Assembly (NCBI GenBank): GCA_007571355.1
Contig: RKRO01000313.1
Span: 1 to 22,817 of the forward strand
DNA from: Candidatus Poribacteria bacterium
GTDB lineage: Bacteria; Poribacteria; WGA-4E; WGA-3G
Direction of reading: 5' to 3'
Length of the DNA: 22,817 nt
Made by a program: the position numbers and the translations under genes. The notes under the pieces were generated by a model. The model saw nothing but the letters and a program-made list of their open reading frames with translations. It searched no databases and had not been told where the DNA came from. Positions 9,001 through 16,787 of the stretch are shown piece after piece; positions within the stretch are counted from its first letter, which is position 1; each line of letters begins with the position of its first letter.

Positions 9001-10003
9001 TATTCTACGGATCCGATATACAGGTCTTAAAGCCGGGAACTACAGTTTCCTCATCAAAGCATTCCGTAAAGATTGGGCATATACCGCCCTACCGGCAGCT
9101 GTAGACTTTAGTATCCCACCCCCGATCTGGGCACGCTGGCGAACATATTTGCCGACGTTTGTTTTTGTGACTGTTGTGCTCTCTCTAATTGGCCGCCTTG
9201 TTGTTAACCGACGGCACACATTGCAGCTACGCAACGCGATGCGCCAAAAGGAAGAAGCGGAGATGCAACGCATACGTGCTGAGTTAAGCGAAGCGCAGAA
9301 CATTCAGATGGGGCTGCTGCCTACGGAAGCACCTGACACAAAGGGATTTGATATTGCAGGCATGTCGGTACCCGCAACACAAGTCGGCGGGGACTTCTAC
9401 GATTACCTCACGGTAGCGGATGGACATACGGCTATTGCAGTAGCGGATGCTGCAGGAAAAGGGTTGCGAGGGGCGATGACGGCTGTGTTGACCAATGGCA
9501 TGTTATATGAAGTCTCGCGTTTTGAATCCGAAGCTGCAGTCATTCTCAGGGACCTCAATACGGGGTTGGCACCTCGAATGTACGGCCCCAGCTTCATCGC
9601 TATTAACTTGGCAGTACTCAATGAAGCCGAAAAACGGGTTGATTATGCCAACGGCGGTCAACCTTATCCGATTCTCAAACAAGGGACGGATATAATCGAG
9701 ATCGAAAGCGGGGATCTGCCGCTTGGGAGTATGAAGCGAGTCGAATATGAATCCACTGCTTTCGATTTAAACGAGGGCGATTTCCTGATCTTACATACCG
9801 ACGGTCTCATTGAGGCACTTAACATGGAGGGTGAGATGTACGGAACAGAACGGCTAATGGAATCAGTTTCGCGGATTCCTGATAGCTTTACTGCCGAGGA
9901 AACTGTACAGCACCTTGTTGATGATGCACACGCTTTTGTCGGTGAAGCGGAGCAATATGACGACCTTACAATCGTTGTTATCAAGCGATGCTCTACCGTT
10001 TAA
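6098..10003 (+). CDS. Membrane sensor: Reg_prop propellers, Y_Y_Y domain, TM helix, SpoIIE/PP2C phosphatase
   Basis: A 1301-residue one-piece signalling protein. An N-terminal hydrophobic segment (about 19-37) acts as a signal peptide or anchor. Then come about 15 recognisable Reg_prop blades of the form DSRG.LWFG, as in the sensor part of hybrid two-component systems, consistent with two seven-bladed propellers. A Y_Y_Y-like domain covers roughly 880-1010, a TM helix about 1016-1036, and a charged coiled coil leads to the catalytic domain. The output is a SpoIIE/RsbU-type PP2C phosphatase, not a histidine kinase. Metal-binding motifs are GGDFYD (1097-1102), ADAAGKG (1116-1122), HTDG (1233-1236) and YDD (1287-1289). 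The usual NAGH turn reads NGGQ (1185-1188). Family knowledge suggests it dephosphorylates a STAS anti-anti-sigma factor when the periplasmic part binds a ligand, but no partner gene is in the window. The Shine-Dalgarno is weak. The stop overlaps that of the convergent gene. Confidence 0.92.
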   Translation: MMHTNGFLASFRNLKTPVKHLILIVSITFAAFFAWGSTRADQIQTYTVADGLVDPIVPVIFQDSRGGLWFGSGSDGGGVSQFYDNIFKPYAGSLDGSEDIDAGALLGQTQQIVEDKWGHIWFLSRNSSERYGRVSRFDGSSVNFIGTGNVLIADQRGDIWVGENQVLTKYVSQGVQKLPQAQPHEIIGENLIRSTSLTINVIFQSKDGTLWLGGSEGEDKKTGVILSFRENTWNRTVFGGEGDTDDEIDRETRRIHLNVGFTRPDMSALNADTPIEAIAEDASGDLWFGGDNLLLRFDGKDFEQILPTRTRTRSRERRPPRGGPTATRRLVSIQIDTKDRLWFSDDRPTRQWNGSRLQWHRNLQGFLELENKSGNLWFTDGREIHQYDKNLNEISSTINSELGNDAVQTIFEAVDGKLWFGHNNGVTVFDPTPAVSIHAALGPKRIHTMYEDSRGYLWLSVPGNVARYDTKTNSLRLIPLQNVSTPDSRSTRSERRRLQSEIVKIFEVGGDIWFVNRPRSRFNSTRYMFLRYANASFDHQISISIRTKTGPGGERSDSNTDVLVTEGEHVWLAFGGHLFKADATGLLWLTESGAERILFQKTMDIQRGTRDREIEPGAAAITDLYRDSKGRLWVHFGNGNVKRYPKNIDRTTSTTLSIAPDELNLKATKLLKTTPAGKWFFNAVTGRLIRWYSIETSEPVVLEGESTTAPLAVWQNPTEQNAEITFIFPNALRKYRGTVLNETQAIDELGTVNASLTTQEGILWLATSRGAVRYDGKNVTTYTRKEDGFLVDNVRDVIEDSRGNIWFATRGGGTVRYDGETFHNRTTKNGWAHNNISKILESSDKDIWFATERGITQYTPTRGGLPECRIVTLEADKPYTDFSSSLVLPAHGAKIFNVQGISPLREELSYEFKLIGLDTPTWTQLSTLEFSLLPTGSDTWVPLSALGSTTQQVSSNSGVTQEFQNQNGILRIRYTGLKAGNYSFLIKAFRKDWAYTALPAAVDFSIPPPIWARWRTYLPTFVFVTVVLSLIGRLVVNRRHTLQLRNAMRQKEEAEMQRIRAELSEAQNIQMGLLPTEAPDTKGFDIAGMSVPATQVGGDFYDYLTVADGHTAIAVADAAGKGLRGAMTAVLTNGMLYEVSRFESEAAVILRDLNTGLAPRMYGPSFIAINLAVLNEAEKRVDYANGGQPYPILKQGTDIIEIESGDLPLGSMKRVEYESTAFDLNEGDFLILHTDGLIEALNMEGEMYGTERLMESVSRIPDSFTAEETVQHLVDDAHAFVGEAEQYDDLTIVVIKRCSTV

Positions 10004-11919
10004 GCGTTCCTAAAGTCAACAACTGTTTGGCGATACTCTTCAGGGAGACCGATGTCAAACCGGCGTCCCTTAACAACATATCCTGAAAAGCCTTCCGCCT
10101 TTCGCAGGGCATCTAAACAAGAAGTCAGTTGAAATTCGCCCCGCTCCCGCAGGTTATGGACGATGTTCTGCTCAAGAAACTCGAAAATCTGAGGTTGCAA
10201 CACATAGATACCGAACACCGTCAAGAACTGATCTATATCCATTCCATCTACATGTAAATGCTCCATCGCATACTCAGCGTCGGGTTTTTCGTAAAACTCT
10301 GTCACCGAAAGCAGCGAATCTTCTTCTTTCCATGTCCCTGTAACACATCCAAAGTTCGATAGCAGCTCGATCGGTGTTTTCTTAAGTCCGACAACACTGT
10401 GTCCTACCTGTTCATAAGCCTCTACGACTTGTCGTGCACAACATTTCTCCTTATCCGAACCGTAGAGATGGTCACCGAGCATCAGAAGAAACGGTTCATT
10501 TCCAACCCATTCTCGTGCACAGTAGACAGCATGTCCGAATCCTTCTTGAACGTCCTGTGTGACGAATGTCACTTTGCTTCCTAATTCCAGTAGATAATCG
10601 CAATATACCTTGTTTTCTTTGCTGAGTTTATTGTAATGCTCAATCTGAGGGGGTGTTTTGAAAAACGACTCAAAGAGTTCTGTATCACCACTCTGAATGA
10701 TAAGGCATACTTCTTCAATACCTGCATTGATCGCTTCTTCAACGATTGCCATGATTGCCGGTTTTGCACGTCCAGACTTGTCAATCACAGGGAAGAGTTC
10801 CTTTTTCATCGCCTTTGATGCTGGAAACAGCCGAGTGCCAAACCCCGCGGCGGGGATAACTGCCTTGCGGACAGGCCTGCCAACCTCAATCACCAGTTTT
10901 AGGCACGACATCTGTAAATCTTGTTCAATAATCTCTATAACGCGCGCCTGACTCTCTTTATCTTTCGCAATGAATTGCGCAGCCCCATCCCCCTGTGAAC
11001 CGACACCCTTACCGCCCCAAATATACGGTTGAATCGGTTCATAATTCAGGACTTTGTGAAGTACCGGTGCTGTTAATTGGGAAGGACAAGCAGGTATAAG
11101 GTGTTTGTCGAACTCTGTCTGAGCCCGCGTCATCAGTCTGCCTACACCCTCCGCGTCTCCGTCGCAAAGGGCTTGATGTGCTTCTTGTGTGATCTGTGCG
11201 CTGAGAGGACCGAGGTAGTGTTGTACGTCTTTTTCTAATTCACTCTCGGCAAATGGATAACAGTGATTTAATTGGTTCAATATCAGGCGTGTATCTTTAC
11301 CGGCACCAAGATCAACAATTACAAGATATAAGTCTTTCGGCACATTGAGCTCTTGGACATCAATACGGTCTCCGTCAAATGTCATGAGGACAGGGCGTTG
11401 GTATGCACACCCTTGGTCCATCCGTCCACAACGTGACGGTGTTGTCGTTTCGCCTTGGTAGGCATATTCCATTTCGCCACGTGTTGTCATCTTGAGATCG
11501 TAGGTCCGGTTGAAGGCGCGTGCGACCAATACGCTAATGGCTGCACTTGAAGACAGCCCTTTTTTAACAGGTAAATCGGTGAGATAATTGTCTATTTCCA
11601 ACCCTTGCACTCGGTAGTTGGTTAAGATTTGATATGCAACACCGGCAGCATAGCTAAAAAATCCGCCCTTTTCAGCTTCCGCGAGGAGCGCACTTCGCTC
11701 CATAGGAAGACTATAGGGACCGTGACGAGTACCATCACTGAGGCTGGTCTTCAAAATTAAACGATTTGGATGGGGTTTAACCTCAGCGTATACCCCTTGG
11801 TTTGTGCTGGTTATTAACGTATACCCCTTTTCGAGCGCTGCGTTATATAGCCGGTACCTTGCTGCCCAATCGCTATGTTCACCAAATAGGCAAATTCTTC
11901 CCGGCACAAAAAGTTTCAT
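10000..11919 (-). CDS. Bifunctional GHMP sugar kinase / GalU-type nucleotidyltransferase
   Basis: A 639-residue fusion. Residues 1 to about 345 are a GHMP kinase: motif 1 PGRICLFGEHSDW (6-18), the phosphate-binding KKGLSSSAA (119-127), GRMDQG (165-170) with likely catalytic base Asp168 as in galactokinases, and motif 3 GGKGVGSQGDG (302-312). Residues from about 350 are a GalU-like uridylyltransferase: IPAAGFGTRLFPASKAMKKE (355-374), GFGHAV (460-465), GDHLYG (482-487), GEFQLT (594-599) and FDIGLPEEY (621-629). Kinase then pyrophosphorylase would take a free sugar to the sugar-1-phosphate and on to the UDP-sugar. The sugar (galactose, glucuronate or another) is not determined by what I can see. 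The frame opens earlier, at 11973, but AGGAG at 11926-11930 selects the ATG at 11919. It lies 88 nt downstream of the peptidase gene on the same strand. Confidence 0.88.
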   Translation of the reverse strand: MKLFVPGRICLFGEHSDWAARYRLYNAALEKGYTLITSTNQGVYAEVKPHPNRLILKTSLSDGTRHGPYSLPMERSALLAEAEKGGFFSYAAGVAYQILTNYRVQGLEIDNYLTDLPVKKGLSSSAAISVLVARAFNRTYDLKMTTRGEMEYAYQGETTTPSRCGRMDQGCAYQRPVLMTFDGDRIDVQELNVPKDLYLVIVDLGAGKDTRLILNQLNHCYPFAESELEKDVQHYLGPLSAQITQEAHQALCDGDAEGVGRLMTRAQTEFDKHLIPACPSQLTAPVLHKVLNYEPIQPYIWGGKGVGSQGDGAAQFIAKDKESQARVIEIIEQDLQMSCLKLVIEVGRPVRKAVIPAAGFGTRLFPASKAMKKELFPVIDKSGRAKPAIMAIVEEAINAGIEEVCLIIQSGDTELFESFFKTPPQIEHYNKLSKENKVYCDYLLELGSKVTFVTQDVQEGFGHAVYCAREWVGNEPFLLMLGDHLYGSDKEKCCARQVVEAYEQVGHSVVGLKKTPIELLSNFGCVTGTWKEEDSLLSVTEFYEKPDAEYAMEHLHVDGMDIDQFLTVFGIYVLQPQIFEFLEQNIVHNLRERGEFQLTSCLDALRKAEGFSGYVVKGRRFDIGLPEEYRQTVVDFRNA

Positions 11920-11943
11920 ATCGGCTCCTCTGGTTTTACATTC

Positions 11944-11973
11944 AAAATACAGAACCATCCATTTTGGGATCAA
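11944..11973 (-). promoter_or_regulatory. Possible promoter for the kinase-uridylyltransferase gene
   Basis: On the minus strand TTGATC (11968-11973), an 18-nt spacer and TATTTT (11944-11949) resemble a weak -35/-10 pair. It lies in the 88-nt gap upstream of the fusion gene, which could also be read from the promoter at 14448-14476. Confidence 0.3.
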
Positions 11974-12007
11974 CCTGAAATCGGTTCAAATACCTCTCTC
12001 AAGTCGT

Positions 12008-14416
12008 TCAAGGCAACGGATTTATGTGATTCTGACGATGCAGTTGTGCCCATTGACACCGCTGCTGCCATTCTTCTGCTTTTAGTAGGGTTCCGGGCGG
12101 TAATGCTTCGTTTTTTGCAATCGCAGAGAATGCACTGATCGCAGTCTCGAAATCTTGTTGATGATATGCATTGATACCTATTAATCTTCGCCCCTCTAAG
12201 GCAAGATCCCCATACTGTTGTTGTGTCAGCTGCAGTGGCGATGGTGCCTCAGCAGAAGTCGCTAACCTTTCTAATTGCGTCACTGCGCTGTGAAGGTATT
12301 GATTGCTGAGTTGCCACGCCTTTTCTCGCCGAAGGAGTTCACCTGTTAAGAAATAGGGCAGCCAACTTTCTGGTGCTGTTTGTAGACATACGGATAAAAG
12401 TGCCATTTTCTCTGATACAGGTTTCGACGCAACGAGGACACCTCGAAGCAGTGCTTGAAGCGAGTGTTCTTCTTGCATTGCACCATTCGGTTGGCCCTGG
12501 ACGCTATCCGGATAAGACAACGCTGCGATTCGCTTCATACGCCGGTGCTCGAATGTCTCATATTCTGTTTCAATAGAAACGTAGGCATCCATCGCTTTTT
12601 CATGTTCGTTCTTTAGCCAATAAATGTCACCTATCAGCAGCAACGCCTCTGGGCTGAATCGCGTGTCTTCCGCGCTTGCAATGCGATTCGCTAAGGATAA
12701 CGCTTTCTCGTAATCCTGCATCCGATACGCACTGTACATAAGCCCTCGTAACGTGCTTGGATTATCGGGTGCCGCTGATAGCATTGTCTCAAAAGTCTCC
12801 ATAGCGGTGATGAAATCCTTTCGAGAGTATGCCTGCCATGCAGTATCCCGCAGCGCGGCCATTTCATGTGTGCAGACCTGTTCAAAAGCACTTCGCTGCT
12901 TTAAACGGTAGGCAGTATAGTTTGTATCGTCATCCCGTAAAGGGACACTCTCCAAAAAATCAATCCACTCCGTTTCCAGAGACTGGAGATCCTTCCCGTA
13001 ATGTTTCACAAAGTTACCGGTGGGGAAAACACCTTTAAACTTTTCTATACCGTAGGTATCCACAAGAAACCGTACGAAGGAACCCGCCAGCAGATAACTC
13101 CGCGAACCGGCATGCCCCCAAAATCCGATTCCCATGATGGCTGACAACGGAGGCGCGATCTCCATCTCGCGCATCGCTTTTGCCCATTGATGCGCCGTAA
13201 GTTTACCTTCATCCCAATCTGCGGCAACCGCAATCCCTTCATGAAGCCCAATCTTCAGACTGACTTTCAGAGGCGACCACGGCACAGTAAAGACATGCGC
13301 CAATTCGTGCTTCAGAACGGGATGCGGAAAACCTTGCGCGTGGATATGAAACCCATGCCCGAACGGGTCTTCCACAGATGTGCTGCCTGCACCAATCAAC
13401 CGCTTTTTCTGTTCAGGAGATGCATAGATATACGCGCGGACCTTCCGCGAGAGTGCCGCACCTTCAGGTGTGAGATAGGCAGACAACTGCGCGTACTGAA
13501 ACTCACAATCTGCGACGATGTTTTCGATCTCAGTTTCAAGTTCGCGGGCATAGAAAATTTCAAAATGTTCGGTTTCACGGAAGCCGCCAAGTTTCTGGGC
13601 AATATCGCTGCGAGTGGGGCGGATACCTAACGCACTTGTATAGAATTGGAAACCGAGTAAGCAAACGATTAGCAGATACAACCCTACACGTTTTGCAGGC
13701 GAACTGAACATTTTACGCCACTTCAGTTGCGGCATCAATTCCGTGTCCCGACTGATTTCACACATACTCACGGTAAGCCCCAAAAATAGGGCTGCCCACA
13801 GTAATGTTTCGGCACGAGCGATGAGCAGTGTGCTTGTTATCCGAATGACGAAATCGTAAATGGGGCCTGGAAAGTACCCGAATGTCGCGTGATACGCAAA
13901 CACCGGCGGGTGAAATATCAGATTGATAACCACGGGCACACAAGAGAGCGCGAGAAATCCGAGATACGCCAAGTATGCCAACCATCGCCTCTTAATCCAG
14001 AACCCGAAGAATACGCCGGCTGCCGTCGCGTAGACACAACTGATTATCGGTAGTAGAAAAAAAAAGAGAAACCCTTCCGCAAAGTTGCAATTTTTAACAC
14101 GGAGCGCGTTCAGCAAGATAATACCGAGCGGTAGCCCGAGTAAACTCAAGTTAAAGGTCAATGCACTCCAGAAACGCCGGGCGATGATTTGCCCGGATGA
14201 ACCGGAGAGGGCATCGGGTTGCCGTTTCATCCGCTGTACGGCTGTTAGTGTCACGTGCGCGCCAGCGAAAGAGATGCCGAGTGCCAACGCGGCGCAAAAC
14301 TCAAAAGCGAGGATATTGAACAGCGGCACGTTGGCAAGTATCAGTGCTAACACACCGAATGCAGTAAGCCACAGCCAATATGAAAAAGTCTTGTGTATTG
14401 TCAACTGTATACGCAT
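12008..14416 (-). CDS. Polytopic membrane gluzincin (peptidase MA-like) with TPR tail
   Basis: An 802-residue protein. About seven hydrophobic helices occupy residues 13-262 (roughly 13-30, 36-58, 88-105, 116-140, 146-168, 192-216, 244-262). A zinc-peptidase domain follows with HELAH (370-374) and a downstream LHEGIA giving Glu393 as third ligand. This HExxH-x18-E spacing is that of gluzincins, including the peptidase MA-like families. From about 510 to the end, TPR-like helical repeats are seen, for example AMETFETMLSAAPDNPST. By analogy the protein is a membrane-anchored protease or a TPR scaffold with protease activity; the substrate is unknown. Topology is not decided by the sequence alone. 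No clear Shine-Dalgarno precedes the ATG at 14416, and the leader from the promoter at 14448-14476 would be only about 25 nt. It stops with TGA, with another TGA three codons later, so no selenocysteine extension is indicated. Confidence 0.82.
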   Translation of the reverse strand: MRIQLTIHKTFSYWLWLTAFGVLALILANVPLFNILAFEFCAALALGISFAGAHVTLTAVQRMKRQPDALSGSSGQIIARRFWSALTFNLSLLGLPLGIILLNALRVKNCNFAEGFLFFFLLPIISCVYATAAGVFFGFWIKRRWLAYLAYLGFLALSCVPVVINLIFHPPVFAYHATFGYFPGPIYDFVIRITSTLLIARAETLLWAALFLGLTVSMCEISRDTELMPQLKWRKMFSSPAKRVGLYLLIVCLLGFQFYTSALGIRPTRSDIAQKLGGFRETEHFEIFYARELETEIENIVADCEFQYAQLSAYLTPEGAALSRKVRAYIYASPEQKKRLIGAGSTSVEDPFGHGFHIHAQGFPHPVLKHELAHVFTVPWSPLKVSLKIGLHEGIAVAADWDEGKLTAHQWAKAMREMEIAPPLSAIMGIGFWGHAGSRSYLLAGSFVRFLVDTYGIEKFKGVFPTGNFVKHYGKDLQSLETEWIDFLESVPLRDDDTNYTAYRLKQRSAFEQVCTHEMAALRDTAWQAYSRKDFITAMETFETMLSAAPDNPSTLRGLMYSAYRMQDYEKALSLANRIASAEDTRFSPEALLLIGDIYWLKNEHEKAMDAYVSIETEYETFEHRRMKRIAALSYPDSVQGQPNGAMQEEHSLQALLRGVLVASKPVSEKMALLSVCLQTAPESWLPYFLTGELLRREKAWQLSNQYLHSAVTQLERLATSAEAPSPLQLTQQQYGDLALEGRRLIGINAYHQQDFETAISAFSAIAKNEALPPGTLLKAEEWQQRCQWAQLHRQNHINPLP

Positions 14417-14420
14417 TTTT

Positions 14421-14464
14421 GGATATCGAAAGTTGTGTTTATTCTCTATTTTATTCAGATATCC
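14421..14464. repeat. Inverted repeat GGATATC ... GATATCC around a -10 box
   Basis: GGATATC (14421-14427) and GATATCC (14458-14464) are inverted copies 30 nt apart. They flank the -10 box of the minus-strand promoter, with the second copy inside its spacer. They could be operator half-sites for the peptidase gene. Each contains the palindrome GATATC, so chance is possible. Confidence 0.3.
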
Positions 14465-14476
14465 GCTCTATGTCAA
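14448..14476 (-). promoter_or_regulatory. Sigma70-type promoter for the membrane gluzincin gene
   Basis: Minus strand: perfect TTGACA (14471-14476), 17-nt spacer, TAAAAT (14448-14453). The predicted start near 14441 leaves a leader of about 25 nt before the ATG at 14416. It diverges from the plus-strand promoter at 14542-14571. Confidence 0.75.
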
Positions 14477-14541
14477 GCAGAATTTAGTGCGTCTTAGCCG
14501 TATTCAGTTGTTAGCAGGCAGCGCAGAATAAAATAAAAGTA

Positions 14542-14571
14542 TTGACAAATAACAGGTATGTGCTGTATAAT
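14542..14571 (+). promoter_or_regulatory. Consensus sigma70 promoter for the WD40 gene
   Basis: TTGACA (14542-14547), an 18-nt spacer and TATAAT (14566-14571) match the consensus at all twelve positions. Transcription would start near 14578 and give a leader of about 160 nt. That leader contains a small GC stem, CGCGG (14673-14677) with CCGCG (14684-14688). Nothing else is recognised in this 322-nt intergenic region. Confidence 0.8.
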
Positions 14572-14738
14572 TAGAGCGATTGATCTGCTGAATCCTTTAA
14601 ACTTTCGCGTCCTTTTTTATCAATTCCACACCATTATCCTCCTTTGATCTTAGCAATTTTCAACACGACACACGCGGATTTTGCCGCGAGAGGCACCCAA
14701 ATTTCAAAAACTTTCCCACAATAACAGGAGACATTTTT

Positions 14739-16787
14739 ATGGAAAATAAGCGCACGGCTATCCCCGCGCTGCGATCACCTGATGACACAGATGTAACAAC
14801 TTGGGAACTTCCCGAAAGCGCAATTGGCAGACTTGGACAAGGAATTCCACTTGACGTGGAATTCTCACCTGATAACTCGTATCTCACTGTTGCAACAAAA
14901 ATTGGGTTCTGGATATATGGCACAGCAACAATGTCCCCGCGTGCCTTGTGGGGTACCGAACGCGGGATGTTTAATGTTGCGACCTGTTCGCATGATATGC
15001 GATGGATCGCTACTGGCGATCAAGATGGCATTGTTAAAATATGGGACACACAAAATGGGCGGTGCGTTAGAAAAATAGATTGGGGTAGCACTCGACGTGG
15101 ACGTAATAGTGTCTTGCATGTCCACTTTTCGCCGGATGGTCAACATCTCGCTGCATCCGGTTTTGGACACAGCACTGTTTATACTTGGCACACAGGCGAT
15201 GAAACGCCTCTCGTGAGTTTTGCTGTCGAAGATCCGAAATTCGACGACTATAGGAAAAGAGGCGTCGACTACGACCGCCATTTTCCTATCGCTTTTTCAC
15301 CCGATGGCAATCTATTCGCGTTTGTGTCTGCCCCGGACACGGTTACGATTTCAGACATAAATGTAGGTAAGGATATCGCGAAGCTCACCGGGCACACTGC
15401 CCCGGTGCATACCCTCCTTTTTTCAGCTTGCGGGCAGTACCTTGCTGGTGCAAACGTTGGTGCCACGATTCAGATATGGGACATTCAGAACGAATCTCTT
15501 GCAATGATGCCAACTGCTTACGAAGGAAAGCGAGCGAGATTGGCTTATACAACTGATAACACGCTGCAGGTTGCCGACGTTCACGGAAACAAGGTAGTGA
15601 TTTGGGATGCGTCAAAGGGGGAAAAGTTAGACGTATTCGAAACTGTTGGATACACAGACCGAGCCTCACGTTTTTCAAGCGACGGGACGCAATTCGCAGT
15701 CTGTAGCACGCGGGGTGACGTTCAAATCTGGAAAGCCGGAATTCCATCTAAGGTATCGTCATTCTCTGGATTTAAAAGCACCGCTTACTCCGTAGTCTTT
15801 TTGCAGGAAGGTAAGACATTGGTCAGTAGTCATTGGGGCAGATCAAATAAGGTATTTTGGGATGTTGCAAGCAGGGAAATATTGCGGGTGCTTCCACCCC
15901 TAACGGAACGCACCTCTTTACGGAGATCTATCGCGTTGTCCCCGTGTGAAGAAATGCTAGCTGTTGATACAAGTGACAGGAACGTTGAAGTTTGGCATAT
16001 TGCATCTGAAACTTTAATAGCAGAACTTACCGGACATGAGAATGAGACTTATCAAATCAGTTTGGCGTTCTCGTCGACAGGGAAATCCCTCGTCAGTGCT
16101 GGAGCAAATGAGGCCTATGTATGGGATGTCGAGTTTTGGAAAAAACGGCACTCACTCACAGAACAGACAGGTTTAGTTGTAAAAATCGCATTTCACCCTG
16201 ATGGAAACCTATTTGTTACTTCCGCCAGAGATGGAACGGCTCGACTCTGGAATGTTGAAACCGGTGAGCAGGTTGCCCCGCTCCCTCTACCAGACACGTT
16301 AGATGACACCTCCCTATACAGAGGTGAGCCAGAGGAAATAGAGCGAGTCAGCAATGGTGGGAATCTACAATGGAAGCGACATCAACACATGGAGTCCATT
16401 GTATTTTCGCCGTGTGGCACTCTGATTGCTGGCGGGCTCGGCACCTGGATCGCCAGTGGATTAACCAACGAAATCCGATTGTGGGACACAGACACGTTAG
16501 AAACACGGATGATCATACTTCCATCTCAAGGGACTATTCGTTCGTGGGCATTGACATTTTCGCCTTGCGGACGCTATCTTGTTTCCGGGGCTTGGTGGTG
16601 TCCAGGGCTAGATAAAGCACCTATTCGGATATGGGAAGTTGCCACCGGTGAGCACATCCACACCTTCTGGGCACATTCCACAGACGTTCAAGATGTTGCC
16701 TTCTCGCCAGACGGTACGCTCTTGGCAAGTGGCAGTTTTGACGGCACTATCCTGCTTTGGGACATGGAACCGTTCACAGGTTCGTAG
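14739..16787 (+). CDS. WD40-repeat protein, 14 repeats (two seven-bladed propellers)
   Basis: A 682-residue protein made almost entirely of WD40 repeats. Terminal strand motifs of the WD type can be placed near residues 60, 102, 150, 205, 247, 289, 332, 374, 419, 462, 504, 582, 632 and 674, giving fourteen, or two seven-bladed propellers. Several repeats are near-canonical, for example FSPDGTLLASGSFDGTILLW at the C-terminus. An insert of about 35 residues lies between repeats 11 and 12 (about 515-550). There is no signal peptide or TM segment, so a cytoplasmic scaffold is likely. No enzymatic domain is visible. The start is firm: AGGAGA (14726-14731) lies 7 nt before the ATG. It precedes the pspA-like gene by 281 nt on the same strand, but that gene has its own promoter, so functional linkage is uncertain. 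Confidence 0.9.
   Translation: MENKRTAIPALRSPDDTDVTTWELPESAIGRLGQGIPLDVEFSPDNSYLTVATKIGFWIYGTATMSPRALWGTERGMFNVATCSHDMRWIATGDQDGIVKIWDTQNGRCVRKIDWGSTRRGRNSVLHVHFSPDGQHLAASGFGHSTVYTWHTGDETPLVSFAVEDPKFDDYRKRGVDYDRHFPIAFSPDGNLFAFVSAPDTVTISDINVGKDIAKLTGHTAPVHTLLFSACGQYLAGANVGATIQIWDIQNESLAMMPTAYEGKRARLAYTTDNTLQVADVHGNKVVIWDASKGEKLDVFETVGYTDRASRFSSDGTQFAVCSTRGDVQIWKAGIPSKVSSFSGFKSTAYSVVFLQEGKTLVSSHWGRSNKVFWDVASREILRVLPPLTERTSLRRSIALSPCEEMLAVDTSDRNVEVWHIASETLIAELTGHENETYQISLAFSSTGKSLVSAGANEAYVWDVEFWKKRHSLTEQTGLVVKIAFHPDGNLFVTSARDGTARLWNVETGEQVAPLPLPDTLDDTSLYRGEPEEIERVSNGGNLQWKRHQHMESIVFSPCGTLIAGGLGTWIASGLTNEIRLWDTDTLETRMIILPSQGTIRSWALTFSPCGRYLVSGAWWCPGLDKAPIRIWEVATGEHIHTFWAHSTDVQDVAFSPDGTLLASGSFDGTILLWDMEPFTGS

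Noticed and set aside
12008..12010. UGA stop of the gluzincin as a selenocysteine codon, prompted by selC
   Set aside because: The next in-frame stop comes three codons later and the protein end looks natural; no SECIS-like hairpin is apparent.
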